NCBI RefSeq assembly: GCF_019430945.1
Contig: NZ_JAHYCB010000003.1
Coordinates: 1-64,000 of the forward strand
DNA from: Neorhizobium populisoli
Lineage (GTDB): Bacteria; Pseudomonadota; Alphaproteobacteria; Rhizobiales; Rhizobiaceae
Reading direction: 5' to 3'
DNA: 64,000 nucleotides
Shown here: positions 46,901 through 56,834 of the stretch, one piece after another
Position numbering within the stretch: position 1 is the stretch's first letter
Layout of the letters: each line of letters starts with the position of its first letter
Program-made: the position numbers and the translations under genes
The notes under the pieces: model-generated
Database searches by the model: none
The model's input: the letters and a program-made list of their open reading frames with translations, nothing else
Told to the model about the DNA's origin: nothing

Positions 46901-47321
46901 CGGCCAGACGGCGCCGATCGTCATGCTGTCGGCCAATATTGGCGATGGCGCCAGTGCGAATGCCGGCACCGACGGCCACAATGACGCGATCGCCAAGCCG
47001 GTCGATATCCGCCGGCTGGCCGACAAGCTTGCGGCCCATCTCGGTCTCGTCTGGGTCTATGAAAACGAAACGGCGCTGCCAATACCGGCCGGTCCCAGGC
47101 CACCGGTCAGAAGTCCGGGCGCCAACCACGTGCAAGACCTTTTGCGGCTGGGGGAAATCGGTTATGTGCGCGGTATCGAAGCCAAGCTCGCCGATCTCGC
47201 CCAGACGGAGGAACATCGGCGCTTTGCCGAAGAGGCCGGAGCTTATGTGAAAGCCTTCGATATCGCCGGCTACATGAAATTCCTGACTAGGCTGGATATG
47301 GAGAAGACGACCGATGGCTGA
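43935..47321 (+). CDS. NCS1 permease-like / histidine kinase / receiver fusion
   Basis: A 1128-residue hybrid sensor. Residues about 25-485 look like an NCS1 (cytosine/purine/allantoin) permease with about 12 helices, including HGVDIDLLTRGASFGYIGST and NAYAGSLAWSNFFSRL. Residues 502-539 hold eight cysteines (502, 505, 517, 525, 528, 529, 535, 539), a probable zinc-binding insert. Two more helices (about 575-640) and a coiled coil lead to the kinase: H685 in LSHELRTPLNAVLGYAQ, N-box LVNLLSNAIKFTDEGK, then DTGRGIA and GLGLGLTITRLL. A receiver domain follows (about 919-1035, phospho-acceptor D971). It resembles CbrA-type transporter-sensors in plan but uses a different permease family. Ligand unknown; a nucleobase or related nitrogen compound is inferred. 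It overlaps its response regulator gene by eight bp. Confidence 0.9.
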   Translation: MAARQRIIPIRREYNRWVANQTLEDYALRFTAKSARRFSSSRISQTAIGAISFLALEAIGGAITLSYGTTNAFFAICAAAVAMLIIGLPISRYAIRHGVDIDLLTRGASFGYIGSTITSLIYASFTFMLFAIEASIMTGALDLAFGIPPWIGYIISAAVVIPLVIYGVQLISRFQLVTQPFWIVLNILPFVFIAFLDWEKFDLWRAFAGIGHSNAQVAGPAPFDLVEFGAASAVILALMPQIGEQVDFLRFLPSEGVRKWRHRLAVFLAGPGWVVVGVPKLLAGSFLAVLTLATGTPIREAADPAHMYLAAFGYMIPNQTAALLLMAAFVVVSQLKINVMNAYAGSLAWSNFFSRLTHSHPGRVVWLVFNVVIALLLMELGIYRLLEATLGIFSIVAMAWLCTISADLFINKPLGLSPEGIEFKRAHLYDINPVGLGSMFGSAGVALAAHFGLFGQLMASLATYVTLIAFLLSPAIAFATKGKYYLARKPRQSWKTLGSITCSICEHTFEHEDMAWCPAYAAPICSLCCSLDSRCHDMCKPHARLNTQVGTVARAVLPESVIARLTTRLGRYATTAVLAISAIGAVLAMIAYQVGLAAPANAEVIYGTIFIVFFVFAIFAGIVSWFYVLAHDSRVVAEEESSRQNTLLLKEIAAHKKTDAALQDAKETAEAANRAKSRYVVGLSHELRTPLNAVLGYAQILERDETIPAPRQSAIKVIKRSADHLSGLIDGLLDISKIEAGRLQVYSNEINIQDFLDQIVEMFGLQAQAKGLSFEHERARALPQYVRTDEKRLRQILVNLLSNAIKFTDEGKVRFEVAYRSQVATFTISDTGRGIAEKDLTRIYEPFQRGEADNIRPMPGLGLGLTITRLLTNTLGGEIAVASIKDEGSIFKVRLMLSAIERPNTAPAPEKKIVSYTGPRRTIVVVDDNEDHRDLMREVLVPMDFVVLTANSGPDCLTLIEGVTPDLFLVDISMPGMSGWQLVEKLRETGQTAPIVMLSANIGDGASANAGTDGHNDAIAKPVDIRRLADKLAAHLGLVWVYENETALPIPAGPRPPVRSPGANHVQDLLRLGEIGYVRGIEAKLADLAQTEEHRRFAEEAGAYVKAFDIAGYMKFLTRLDMEKTTDG

Positions 47322-48252
47322 GGCCGCCCTGCCCCGCGACATCGTCCTCCTGGTGGACGACAGCCCAGAGGCGCTTGGCTTCCTCACCGAGGCCCTGGAA
47401 AAATCCGGCTTCTCGGTTCTGATCGCCACATCCGGACAGGCGGCGCTCAACATCGTCGAGCGCATCACGCCGGACCTCATCCTGCTCGACGCGGTCATGC
47501 CCGGCATGGACGGGTTCGAGACCTGCCGCAAGCTTAAAACCAATGCCGCTGTGACGCAGGTGCCGGTCATCTTCATGACCGGCCTCACCGAAACCGAGCA
47601 CGTGGTCAACGCGCTCGAGTCCGGTGGCGTCGACTACCTGACCAAGCCCATCAATATCGACGAACTGCGCGCCCGCATCCGCGTCCACCTTTCCAACGCC
47701 CGCTCCGCCCAGAGTGCTCGCGTGGCGCTCGATGCCGCCGGGCGGCATTTGCTGGCGGTCAAGGCGAATGGCGCGATCCACTGGTCGACGCCGCAGGCCA
47801 CGCGACTGGTCAACGCCGCAACCGGCAGCGACGACGGGCTCGATATCGTCGCCCGCCGTATCGCGCTGTGGATGGCGGAGCGCGACAGGCCGGGCTTTGC
47901 CCGCGAAGCGGCCTTCGCACTGGCAGACGATGCAAAAGCCGGACTACAATTTTCCTTCCTCGGCGCGATCGGTGCCGACGAATATCTGTTCCGGCTGGCC
48001 GCCGCCGTTATTCGCCGTCCGGACGACGAGGTGTTGCGCCGGCATTTCCCCCTCACCCAGCGGGAATCCGAGGTGCTTTTATGGATCGCCAAGGGCAAGG
48101 CGAACAAGGATATCGGCGATATCCTCGGCCTATCCGCCCGCACGGTGAACAAGCATCTGGAACAGATTTATGTGAAGCTCGGCGTCGAGAACCGCGCCTC
48201 TGCCGCAGTCAAGGCCGCCCATGTGCTTCACGGCGAGGAGCGATCCGGCTAG
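47314..48252 (+). CDS. LuxR/NarL-type response regulator partner of the NCS1-kinase
   Basis: A 312-residue protein. The receiver domain (about 8-125) has the acidic pair DD at 15-16, phospho-acceptor D59 in LILLDAVMPGMDGF and Lys in DYLTKPIN. A middle region (about 130-235) without an obvious family match links to a LuxR helix-turn-helix (about 245-305: LTQRESEVLLWIAKGKANKD, then LGLSARTVNKHLEQIYVKLG). The ATG overlaps the end of the kinase gene by eight bp, so the pair is translationally coupled. It should be phosphorylated by the kinase and control unknown targets, probably nitrogen-compound uptake or breakdown genes. Confidence 0.9.
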   Translation: MAEAALPRDIVLLVDDSPEALGFLTEALEKSGFSVLIATSGQAALNIVERITPDLILLDAVMPGMDGFETCRKLKTNAAVTQVPVIFMTGLTETEHVVNALESGGVDYLTKPINIDELRARIRVHLSNARSAQSARVALDAAGRHLLAVKANGAIHWSTPQATRLVNAATGSDDGLDIVARRIALWMAERDRPGFAREAAFALADDAKAGLQFSFLGAIGADEYLFRLAAAVIRRPDDEVLRRHFPLTQRESEVLLWIAKGKANKDIGDILGLSARTVNKHLEQIYVKLGVENRASAAVKAAHVLHGEERSG

Positions 48253-48429
48253 AACCTTCCCGGCAGATGCATAATCGGGACTTTCATCGGATCAGCGATG
48301 TTTTGCCCCAATTCCATGGTTAAGCCCGCCTTAATCCGAAACATGCAAGGCTGTCGCCACAGGGATTTCGCCGACGGTCGGTATCCTTTATCTTGCCAGA
48401 CGTGAACCTGGAAAAGCGTAAGAGTCATC

Positions 48430-49659
48430 ATGAGCCCCACAGCGCTGCAGCCGCGCATCCCTTCCGCGCACCCCGACCAAGACTGTCCGGAAAGGCTCGT
48501 CAAGAAGCGTATCGTGCTGCATTTTCCAGGCTTCGAGCCGCTGGACGCCAATCTGCATCATGACCGATATGCGCGCTCGGCGGCGCAAAGTGGAAAGACC
48601 TGGGGGTTCGCCGCCAATGTCGGCCCGGTTCAGCGCGCCGCGTCCACGGCATATTTCGACATATCGTGCCAGCATGCCGGCCATCTGACGGAAAGCCGTG
48701 TCTACTGCTTCGACCACGCCTCGCTCGTCGCAAGCCTCAACGGCAAGCCGATGCGAACCCGCATCCTCGCCGGTTATGCCGCAGCATTCCGCGTCGTGGT
48801 GCAAGGCGGACTGTCCGGATATTTCCGTCACGCCTGGCGTTTCGGCCTATTCTTCATTTTCCCTTTCCTGATGCTGATGCTGATCGGCCTGTCAGGCTTG
48901 GTTATCGCCGGCCTGCCGTTTCTCCTGAATATCGGGGTGTGGAATTACGCCTGGAGCCTGCCGCTCGCCGTGGCGGTCCACGGCTTCGTCTATGCACCGG
49001 CTCTGCGCAGGCTCCATACCCTGCATCTTCTAGCCGACTGGGAACTGGCCGTCGCCATGGCAAGGCTCGACAGGCCCGAAGTCAACCAGTGGATCGAAAC
49101 CTGCATCACGGACATCCGGACGGTGCTGGAAGACGACGCCGACGAATATGTCATCACCTCCCACAGCATGGGATCAACGGTCGCGGCCCACACGATCGGC
49201 CGGCTGCTCGCTGAAAACCCCGATATCCTGCAGGGCAAGCGGGTCGCTTTCGTCACCCTGGGCGGCGCCATCCTGCAATGTTCGCTGCTGCGATCGGCAG
49301 CCACCTTGCGAGAAGCGATCGGCAGGATTGCCCGGACGCCGGAAATATTCTGGCTCGAAATCCAATGCCTCACCGACAGTATCAGCTTCTACAAAAGCCG
49401 CGTCGTCGCGCTCGCCGGCCATCCCGACGCGCCGCAGGCAAGCCTCGCCTTCCTGCGCATCAAGCGTATGGTTTCCCCGGAACGCTACAAGCGGATCAAG
49501 CTCAACTTCCTGCGCGTACACCGCCAGTATGTGCTGGGATCCGACAGCCGGTCCAATTTCGACTTCACCTTGATGACCGCAGGCCCGCTACCGGCGGCGG
49601 ATTTTGCCAATTTCAAACCCGAGAATCTTGCCGGCACGTGCAGCCGCGTCGACGGCTGA
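48430..49659 (+). CDS. membrane-associated alpha/beta-hydrolase-like protein, unknown function
   Basis: A 409-residue protein with two or more hydrophobic helices at about 140-185 (FGLFFIFPFLMLMLIGLSGL). A lipase-like nucleophile motif SHSMGS lies near residue 244 in YVITSHSMGSTVAAHTIGRL. I do not recognise a named family. The N-terminus contains KKRIVLHFPGFEPLDA, and the C-terminal part keeps FDFTLMTAGPLPAADFANF. A serine hydrolase acting at the membrane is the best reading. Stand-alone gene. Confidence 0.65.
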   Translation: MSPTALQPRIPSAHPDQDCPERLVKKRIVLHFPGFEPLDANLHHDRYARSAAQSGKTWGFAANVGPVQRAASTAYFDISCQHAGHLTESRVYCFDHASLVASLNGKPMRTRILAGYAAAFRVVVQGGLSGYFRHAWRFGLFFIFPFLMLMLIGLSGLVIAGLPFLLNIGVWNYAWSLPLAVAVHGFVYAPALRRLHTLHLLADWELAVAMARLDRPEVNQWIETCITDIRTVLEDDADEYVITSHSMGSTVAAHTIGRLLAENPDILQGKRVAFVTLGGAILQCSLLRSAATLREAIGRIARTPEIFWLEIQCLTDSISFYKSRVVALAGHPDAPQASLAFLRIKRMVSPERYKRIKLNFLRVHRQYVLGSDSRSNFDFTLMTAGPLPAADFANFKPENLAGTCSRVDG

Positions 49660-49731
49660 AAAACGGATGTTTACGCGCTCCGCCCGCAACAAGGCGCTAC
49701 AATTATAAAACGAGTGCAAGAACGCACTTAT

Positions 49732-49752
49732 TACCACTGATAGTTAGTGGTA
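49732..49752. promoter_or_regulatory. inverted repeat before cheD
   Basis: TACCACT and AGTGGTA are exact seven-base arms with a seven-base spacer, about 68 bp ahead of cheD. Operator or 5'-leader hairpin cannot be distinguished. Confidence 0.35.
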
Positions 49753-49819
49753 GGGTTGCAACCGCGCGATTCATGCTTTGAGACAAGACTGACGGCCATT
49801 GTCTTGCATTGGCGGTCCG

Positions 49820-50335
49820 ATGAATCTGATGAATTACCAGCCTGTTCACATCCTTGGCGGCCAGTCGGCGATTTCCGAACATCCGAAGACGATCTTCATT
49901 ACCGTTCTCGGCTCCTGCGTCTCCGCCTGCATCTATGATGCCGAAAGCGGCATCGGCGGCATGAACCATTTCATCCTTCCGAACGGCGGACATCAGGACA
50001 GAACGGAACGGCAGCAGCGTTATGGCGACGTCGCCATGCGTTCACTGGTGGACGCCGTGCGTGGGCGCAGATCGAACCGCCGGCCCCTAAGGGCAAAACT
50101 GTATGGCGGCCGAACCCGCTGCCCCAATGGTGAGGACGCGGGCGCGCTGAACGCCGCCTTCGCGCGCGACTTCCTGCAGGCAGAGGGCATCGACATCACT
50201 GACGAAAGCCTCGGCGACGATCTTGCCCGCTGGGTCACTTTCCATCCGGCCAGCGGCAGAGTATGGTTGAAGGTAACGGAGGATGTCGGCCTCCACCTCC
50301 CCGCGACGAAAATGGTGTCGCGGCGCCTGCGGTAA
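49820..50335 (+). CDS. cheD: chemoreceptor glutamine deamidase CheD
   Basis: A 171-residue CheD-family protein. The catalytic Cys is in VLGSCVSACIYD and the His in GGMNHFILP, with FHPASGRVWLKV near the end. CheD deamidates receptor glutamines and binds CheC-type phosphatases. In rhizobia it normally lies in the che operon; here no other chemotaxis gene is adjacent and the C-terminus has an extra 30 residues. The ATG at 49820 is preferred over an in-frame TTG at 49799. Confidence 0.85.
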   Translation: MNLMNYQPVHILGGQSAISEHPKTIFITVLGSCVSACIYDAESGIGGMNHFILPNGGHQDRTERQQRYGDVAMRSLVDAVRGRRSNRRPLRAKLYGGRTRCPNGEDAGALNAAFARDFLQAEGIDITDESLGDDLARWVTFHPASGRVWLKVTEDVGLHLPATKMVSRRLR

Positions 50336-50423
50336 TCACCTGCTGGAAACCGGCCTCTTGCGCGAACCCGGTCCATGCGTGGCTTGGCGCGCTCCCATCC
50401 ATGACTTTTGAAAGAGACGACGA

Positions 50424-50954
50424 ATGGACAATTTCGTCATCCTGTCCGGCTGCTCCGGCGGCGGGAAATCAACATTGCGCGCCGAGTTTGCCCAGCGTGG
50501 CTACGCCACTGTCGAAGAACCCGGCCGGCGCATCCTCGCCGAAGAGACGGCAGCCGGCGGCGACGCCCTCCCCTGGATCGATCTGTCTGCCTTCGCCCGG
50601 CGCGCCGTCGACATGGCGCTGGCGGACAGAGCTGCTGCGGCTGGCCTTTCCGGCTGGACCTTTTTCGATCGCGGCCTCATCGACGCGGCCGGCGCGCTGC
50701 AGCACGCCACCGGCGAACCGGCGTTAGCAGAATTCGGCGAGCTTCACCGATACCACCACCGCGTCTTCCTCACCCCGCCCTGGCCGGAAATCTATCGAAC
50801 CGACGCCGACCGCCGGCATGGCCTCACGGACGCGATTGCCGAATACGACCGCCTGCTCGGCGCCTATGCCCTGCTCGGTTACGAGGCGGTGATCCTGCCC
50901 AAAGTCACTGTTGCCGAGCGGGCCGATTTCATTCTGGAGCGGCTTCGCCGGTAG
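50424..50954 (+). CDS. P-loop ATPase/kinase-like protein
   Basis: A 176-residue AAA/ATPase-like protein with Walker A SGCSGGGKST at about 8-17, TVEEPGRRILAEE and a Walker B-like FFDRGLIDA. Family members are annotated only as predicted ATPases of about 180 residues, perhaps nucleotide or small-molecule kinases. GAGACGA precedes the ATG. Stand-alone, convergent with livK. Confidence 0.78.
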   Translation: MDNFVILSGCSGGGKSTLRAEFAQRGYATVEEPGRRILAEETAAGGDALPWIDLSAFARRAVDMALADRAAAAGLSGWTFFDRGLIDAAGALQHATGEPALAEFGELHRYHHRVFLTPPWPEIYRTDADRRHGLTDAIAEYDRLLGAYALLGYEAVILPKVTVAERADFILERLRR

Positions 50955-50976
50955 CTGTGCCGGTCCCAAACGCAAA

Positions 50977-50999
50977 GAAGCCCGGCATTGCCGGGCTTC
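50977..50999. terminator. bidirectional terminator between ATPase gene and livK
   Basis: A perfect 10-bp stem (GAAGCCCGGC / GCCGGGCTTC) with a three-base loop; read on the reverse strand it is followed by TTTGCGTTT. Confidence 0.85.
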
Positions 51000-51027
51000 C
51001 TGTTCCATCCAAGATGGCGGCCAAGTC

Positions 51028-52152
51028 TTACTTGCCGGCCATTTCGGTGTAGGTGTACTTGCCGTCGGAGCCCTTGCCCCACTTGTACATGACGTAGTCC
51101 GGACGGGTGATGTCGCCCTTTTTGTCGAAGCCGATATCGCCGATCGCGGTCTTCCACGGGCCGGAGGCCTTCATGGCTTCAGCAACCTTCTGGCCGTCCG
51201 TGGACTTTGCCTTGGTAGCAGCCTGAGCGATGATCTGCAGGGCAGCGTAGGAGTACAGCGTGTAGGCTTCCGGCTCGAAGCCAGCCTTGCGGAACTTCTC
51301 GACGAGTTCCTTGGCAGCCGGGTTCTTGCGCGGATCCGGAGCAAACGTCATCAGCGTGCCGTCAACAGCGTCGCCAGCGATGGAAGCGAGTTCGTTCGAA
51401 ACGATACCGTCGCCCGACATCATCGGAGCCTTGATGCCCTGGTCCTTCATCTGACGCATGATCAGGCCGGCTTCGGTGTGCAGACCGCCCCAGTAGACGA
51501 GCGTGACGCCAGCCTGTTTCATCTTGGCGATCAGAGCAGAGTAGTCCTTGTCGCCCGGGGTGACGCCTTCGTACAGGACTTCCTTGACGCCAGCGGCATT
51601 CATGGCCTTCTTGGTTTCGTCAGCGAGGCCCTGGCCATACGGGGTCTTGTCGTGAACGACGGCAACCTTGCCGGACTTGAAGTTGTCGGCGATGTACTTG
51701 CCGGCAACGCCGCCCTGCTGGTCGTCACGGCCGCAGGTACGGAAGGTGTTCCACAGGCCGCGCTCGGTGAAGGTCGGGTTGGTGGAAGCCGGGGTCACCT
51801 GAACGATGCCGTTTTCAGCGTAGACTTCCGAAGCCGGGATGGAAACGCCCGAGTTGAAGTGACCTACGACGAACTTGACGCCGTCGGACGCGAACTTGTT
51901 GGCAACCGAAACGCCCTGCTTGGCGTCGGAAACGTCGTCGCCGAGAACGATCTTGATCTTCTCGCCGTTGATGCCGCCAGCAGCGTTGATGTCGGCAGCT
52001 GCCTGTTCAGCACCCTTCTGGAGCTGGGCGCCGAAAGCTGCGTTCGGGCCGGTGAGCGGGCCAGCGACGCCGACGATGATGTCGGCCCATGCGTTGCCGC
52101 TGAAAGCGACCATGGCGGTCAGCGCAACAGCGGAAAGAAGAGACTTCTTCAT
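51028..52152 (-). CDS. livK: branched-chain amino acid binding protein
   Basis: A 374-residue periplasmic binding protein. Signal peptide [20 protein letters not shown] is cleaved near [25 protein letters not shown] and [20 protein letters not shown] are typical of Leu/Ile/Val binding proteins. It is the last gene of the liv cluster, about 140 bp below the DUF6867-like gene, so it may have its own promoter for higher expression. Confidence 0.92.
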   Translation of the reverse strand: MKKSLLSAVALTAMVAFSGNAWADIIVGVAGPLTGPNAAFGAQLQKGAEQAAADINAAGGINGEKIKIVLGDDVSDAKQGVSVANKFASDGVKFVVGHFNSGVSIPASEVYAENGIVQVTPASTNPTFTERGLWNTFRTCGRDDQQGGVAGKYIADNFKSGKVAVVHDKTPYGQGLADETKKAMNAAGVKEVLYEGVTPGDKDYSALIAKMKQAGVTLVYWGGLHTEAGLIMRQMKDQGIKAPMMSGDGIVSNELASIAGDAVDGTLMTFAPDPRKNPAAKELVEKFRKAGFEPEAYTLYSYAALQIIAQAATKAKSTDGQKVAEAMKASGPWKTAIGDIGFDKKGDITRPDYVMYKWGKGSDGKYTYTEMAGK

Positions 52153-52292
52153 TGATTTACTCCCAGTTTTTTAAGCGGGTTAGATTTTGATATGCCGGCG
52201 CGATACCCACCGCGATCATGCCGGAAACTGTTCCACTCTAGGTTCCATTCAGGATTGACCTGCAGCAATCTGAGAACAGATCGGCCTGCCTG

Positions 52293-52646
52293 TCAATCTT
52301 TCTTCTTCCAGGAAAAAGCGGATGCAGACTCATACAGCCAATAGTAGTTCTGCACCATCTGTCGCGTCCGGCGGATGCGGAAGCCGGAGATCGAAAACGC
52401 CAGCAGCAGCACTACGTCGATGACGTAATAGAACGGGCTGATGAACGGCCCCTGGAACAGGGCGTAATGCAGAAAACGCATCACGACGCCGAGCAGCAGC
52501 GTATAGATCACGACGGTTGCCAGACCGCCCCAGCCTTCGGCGACGGCCTTGCCGGTGCGCCATGCGGTCCAGAAGCCGAGGATCACCACGGCAAAGCGCA
52601 ACACCAGGTGGACGCCGTCACCTTCTTCAAAGAAAAGTCCCTGCAT
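52293..52646 (-). CDS. small membrane protein in the liv operon (DUF6867-like)
   Basis: A 117-residue protein from the ATG at 52646 with three hydrophobic helices (FAVVILGFWTAWRTGKAVA, then VVIYTLLLGVVMRFLHYALF, then VIDVVLLLAFSISGF) and a conserved tail QNYYWLYESASAFSWKKKD. It lies 10 bases below livF on the same strand. Similar genes accompany alphaproteobacterial liv operons (DUF6867, from memory). Function unknown. Confidence 0.72.
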   Translation of the reverse strand: MQGLFFEEGDGVHLVLRFAVVILGFWTAWRTGKAVAEGWGGLATVVIYTLLLGVVMRFLHYALFQGPFISPFYYVIDVVLLLAFSISGFRIRRTRQMVQNYYWLYESASAFSWKKKD

Positions 52647-52656
52647 CTTCGATCTC

Positions 52657-53384
52657 CTAGTGCCTTCCGCCTTCGAGATAGGCGGCACGGACTTCCGGAT
52701 TGGCCAGAAGTTCCTTGCCGGATCCCGACATCGTCACGCGTCCGTTGACCATGACATAAGCCCGGTCGGACAGTTTCAGCGCGGCAAATGCGTTCTGCTC
52801 GACGAGGAAGACGGTGAGGCCCTCTTCCTGATTGAGCTTCTTGATCGCTTCGAAAATGCCCTTGACGATCAGCGGTGCAAGGCCGAGCGACGGTTCGTCG
52901 AGGAGAAGCAGCTTCGGCCTCGCCATCAGCGCACGTCCGATCGACAGCATCTGCTGCTCGCCGCCCGAAAGCGTGCCGCCGCGCTGGCTCTGACGTTCCT
53001 TCAGGCGTGGGAAGAGCACGAAAATCTTCTCCACGTCTTCCTTGAAGTATTTCAGGTTGTCCAGGTTGGCGCCCATCTGGAGATTTTCCAAAACGGTCAT
53101 GCGCGGGAAGATGCGACGACCTTCCGGCGACTGGGCGATGCGTTTGCGGGCGATCAGATGCGTCGGCAGGCGGGTAATGTCCTCGCCGTCGAAGATGACC
53201 TGACCGGTCTTCGCCTGCGGGCTGCCGCAGATGGTCATCATCAGCGTCGACTTGCCGGCGCCGTTGGCGCCGATCAGGCTGACGATCTCGCCCTTGTTGA
53301 CTTCGACATCGACGCCCGAAAGCGCACGGATATTCCCGTAATAGGTCTCGACACCCTGGACCTTCAGGAGGTTCTCACCGGCCA

Positions 53385-53385
<1 letters not shown>
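52657..53385 (-). CDS. livF: branched-chain amino acid ABC ATPase LivF
   Basis: A 242-residue ATPase with Walker A GANGAGKST, signature LSGGEQQMLSIG, Walker B LLLLDEPSLGLAP and VFLVEQNA. The start shares one base with the livG stop (TGATG). Subunit of the Leu/Ile/Val importer. Confidence 0.95.
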
Positions 53386-54250
<865 letters not shown>

Positions 54251-54251
<1 letters not shown>

Positions 54252-55639
54252 CAGCCGTGACCTTCCTTGGTGAAGCTGCCGGAGACTGCCTTACGCTCCT
54301 TGAGGAAGGCGGTCGGTTCACGGGAGCCGACAAAACCACGCGGCTTGAAGAGCATCACGATGATCATCGCCAGACCGAAAAGCAGCATGCGGTAGAGTTC
54401 GGGCGTGAAGTCCGGACCGAAGATCAGCTTCAGGAATTCCATCTCGCGCAGCAGCTCGGTGCCGCCGACCATGACCACCGCCGCGATCGCGATGCCGGTG
54501 AGCGAGCCCATGCCGCCGAGAACGACGATCGCCAGGATGACGGCCGATTCCAGGAAGACGAAGCTTTCCGGCGAAACGAAACCCTGGCGGGTGGCGAAGA
54601 AGGAGCCGGCAAAACCGCCGAACATCGCGCCAGTGGCGAAAGCGGTAAGCTTGGTCGCGACCGTGTTGATGCCAAGCGAACGGCAGGCGATCTCGTCTTC
54701 ACGCAGCGCTTCCCACGCACGGCCGATCGGCATGCGGCGCAAGCGGATCGTCACGTAGGCGGTGATCAGGCAGAGCGCCAGGATGATGTAGAACAGGAAG
54801 ATCTTGTACCACGCAGACGAGGTCGCGAGGCCCATCGCCTTCGGAAAATAGTTCGGCGAGCTGACGTCGAACGACCAGATGCCGAAAACCGAAGCCTTGG
54901 CGATGCCCGAGATACCGAAAGTGCCGCGGGTGACATCCGTCCAGTTGATAAGGATGAGGCGGATGATTTCGCCGAAGGCAAGCGTCACGATCGCCAGGTA
55001 GTCGCCGCGCAGACGCAGGACCGGGAAACCGAGGATGACACCCCAGAAGCCTGCCAGAATGCCGGCGAGCGGCAGCAGAACCCAGAAGGACAGGCCGAAG
55101 TTTGCCGACAGCAGCGCATAGGAATAGGCGCCGACCGCATAGAAGGCGACATAGCCCAGATCGAGCAGACCAGCGAGGCCGACCACGATGTTGAGGCCCC
55201 AGGCGAGCATCACGTAGATCAGGATCTGGATGCCGAAGTTATCGACATATTTCAGTGAGCCCTGCGGTCCGAACAGCATGACCGAGCCGATCGGGTAGAG
55301 CAGCAGGGCGATCAGTGCAATCTTCAGGAAGTGCTTGTGGAAGAAGCTCTTCTCGCTGGAAATTTCCAGAACGCCGGTCTTCGCCTTGGCGAGCTTGCGG
55401 CGATCGACCATCGGTTTGAAGAAGGCAACCGTCAGGAACCGGCCGATTGCCGCGACGACCACAAAGACCGCCAGCAGACCCCAGCGGGTGCGCCAAACGA
55501 GCTGGTTGTCGATGTTCTGATAGGTCTCGATGCCGACATAGAGGAGGAACATGCCGAAGGCGATGAAGCCCGCGAAGATGCCCTCCTTGACGGCCTTTGC
55601 CATCAGACCGGAAGAAGTGTTTTCAGCTTGGGTCGTCAT
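54251..55639 (-). CDS. livM: branched-chain amino acid ABC permease LivM
   Basis: A 462-residue permease, long form, with about 80-100 extra N-terminal residues bearing two helices before the usual core. The core motif LNIVVGLAGLLDLGYVAFYA and the coupling segment AWEALREDEIACRSLGINT identify it. One base separates it from livH. Confidence 0.95.
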
Positions 55640-55640
55640 G

Positions 55641-56543
55641 TTAGACCTTCTCCACTTCCGGCCGGCCGAGAATACCCGTCGGCTTGAAGATCAGGACGAA
55701 AGCGAGGAGCCCGAAGGTCGCGACGTCCTTGTAGGCGATCGTGAAATAGGCCGACCAGAGCGACTCGATGAGACCGATCATCAGCCCGCCGAGAACCGCG
55801 CCCGGCAGCGAGCCGATACCGCCTAGAACTGCCGCGGTGAACGCCTTGACGCCCGGAATGAAGCCATCGTTGAACGAGGCGACACCGTAATACATCAGGT
55901 ACATGCAGCCTGCGACGGCGGCGAGTGCGGCGCCCATCACGAAGGTGATCGAAATCGTCTTGTCGACGTCGACGCCGAGCAGTGCCGCCATCTTGCGGTC
56001 CTGTTCGGTGGCGCGCTGGGCACGGCCGAGAGGCGTCTTATTGACGATGTACCAGAAGGCGAACAGCAGCACCGCCGTGATGATGACGATGATGATCTGC
56101 TTCAGCGAGATGGTGATGTCGCCGATATGGTAGACGTCGGTCACCAGCTGCGGGATCGGCTTGTTGCGCGGACCCTGCGTTACCTGGATGAAGTTCGACA
56201 GCACGATCGACATACCGATCGCGGTGATCAGCGGCGCGAGCCGGAACGAACCGCGCAGCGGACGATAGGCAACGCGCTCGATCGTCCAGTTCCACAGGCC
56301 CGTCATCAGCATGCCGACGACCAGCATCAGCAACAGGAGCAGCGCCACCGGAATGCCGGCGAAGAAGGATGTCGCGATGAGGAAGACGATCAGGGCAGCG
56401 AAGCCGCCGAGCATGAAAATGTCACCATGGGCAAAGTTGATCATGCCGATGATGCCGTAAACCATCGTATAGCCGATAGCCACCAAGCCATAGATGGATC
56501 CAAGAGTCAGCCCGTTGATGAGCTGCTGGATAAAATACTCCAT
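55641..56543 (-). CDS. livH: branched-chain amino acid ABC permease LivH
   Basis: A 300-residue permease from the ATG at 56543 (MEYFIQQLINGLTLGSIYGL) with a GGGGGA-type ribosome binding site. AIGYTMVYGIIGMINFAHGD and GAALAAVAGCMYLMYYGV are family motifs. First gene of livHMGF. The longer in-frame upstream stretch to 56699 lacks homology and is non-coding leader. Confidence 0.95.
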   Translation of the reverse strand: MEYFIQQLINGLTLGSIYGLVAIGYTMVYGIIGMINFAHGDIFMLGGFAALIVFLIATSFFAGIPVALLLLLMLVVGMLMTGLWNWTIERVAYRPLRGSFRLAPLITAIGMSIVLSNFIQVTQGPRNKPIPQLVTDVYHIGDITISLKQIIIVIITAVLLFAFWYIVNKTPLGRAQRATEQDRKMAALLGVDVDKTISITFVMGAALAAVAGCMYLMYYGVASFNDGFIPGVKAFTAAVLGGIGSLPGAVLGGLMIGLIESLWSAYFTIAYKDVATFGLLAFVLIFKPTGILGRPEVEKV

Positions 56544-56834
56544 ATATTTTCCCCCGGATGCGGACCTCTTATTGGGTCGCATCTCTGTATTCTGGCCCTT
56601 GCGGGTTCTTGCATTCTTAGCGGCATTCCATAACGGTTTCGTAAGAAATGTGAAGACAAAAAGCCGAGAGGGCGGCGAAATCGCGGCATTTCTCAACACC
56701 CTGGCGCGACAAAGATCACAAATTCCAAAAATCAGGCAGTTTTCGACGAAAAATTAGCCAGCGAAAATCGTCGGCGAAATTTAAAACCGCATCTCTTACA
56801 TAACTAAAATCGCAACCGCGGATTTTACCGCCGC
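56544..56834. other. intergenic leader of the liv operon
   Basis: A 291-bp gap between the soxG end and livH. It is AT-rich around 56700-56830 and should hold the liv promoter on the reverse strand. I see no clear terminator for the sox genes and no strong operator. Confidence 0.45.

Noticed and set aside
46107..47609. 500-codon reverse open frame
   Set aside because: Antisense of the kinase and receiver coding sequence.
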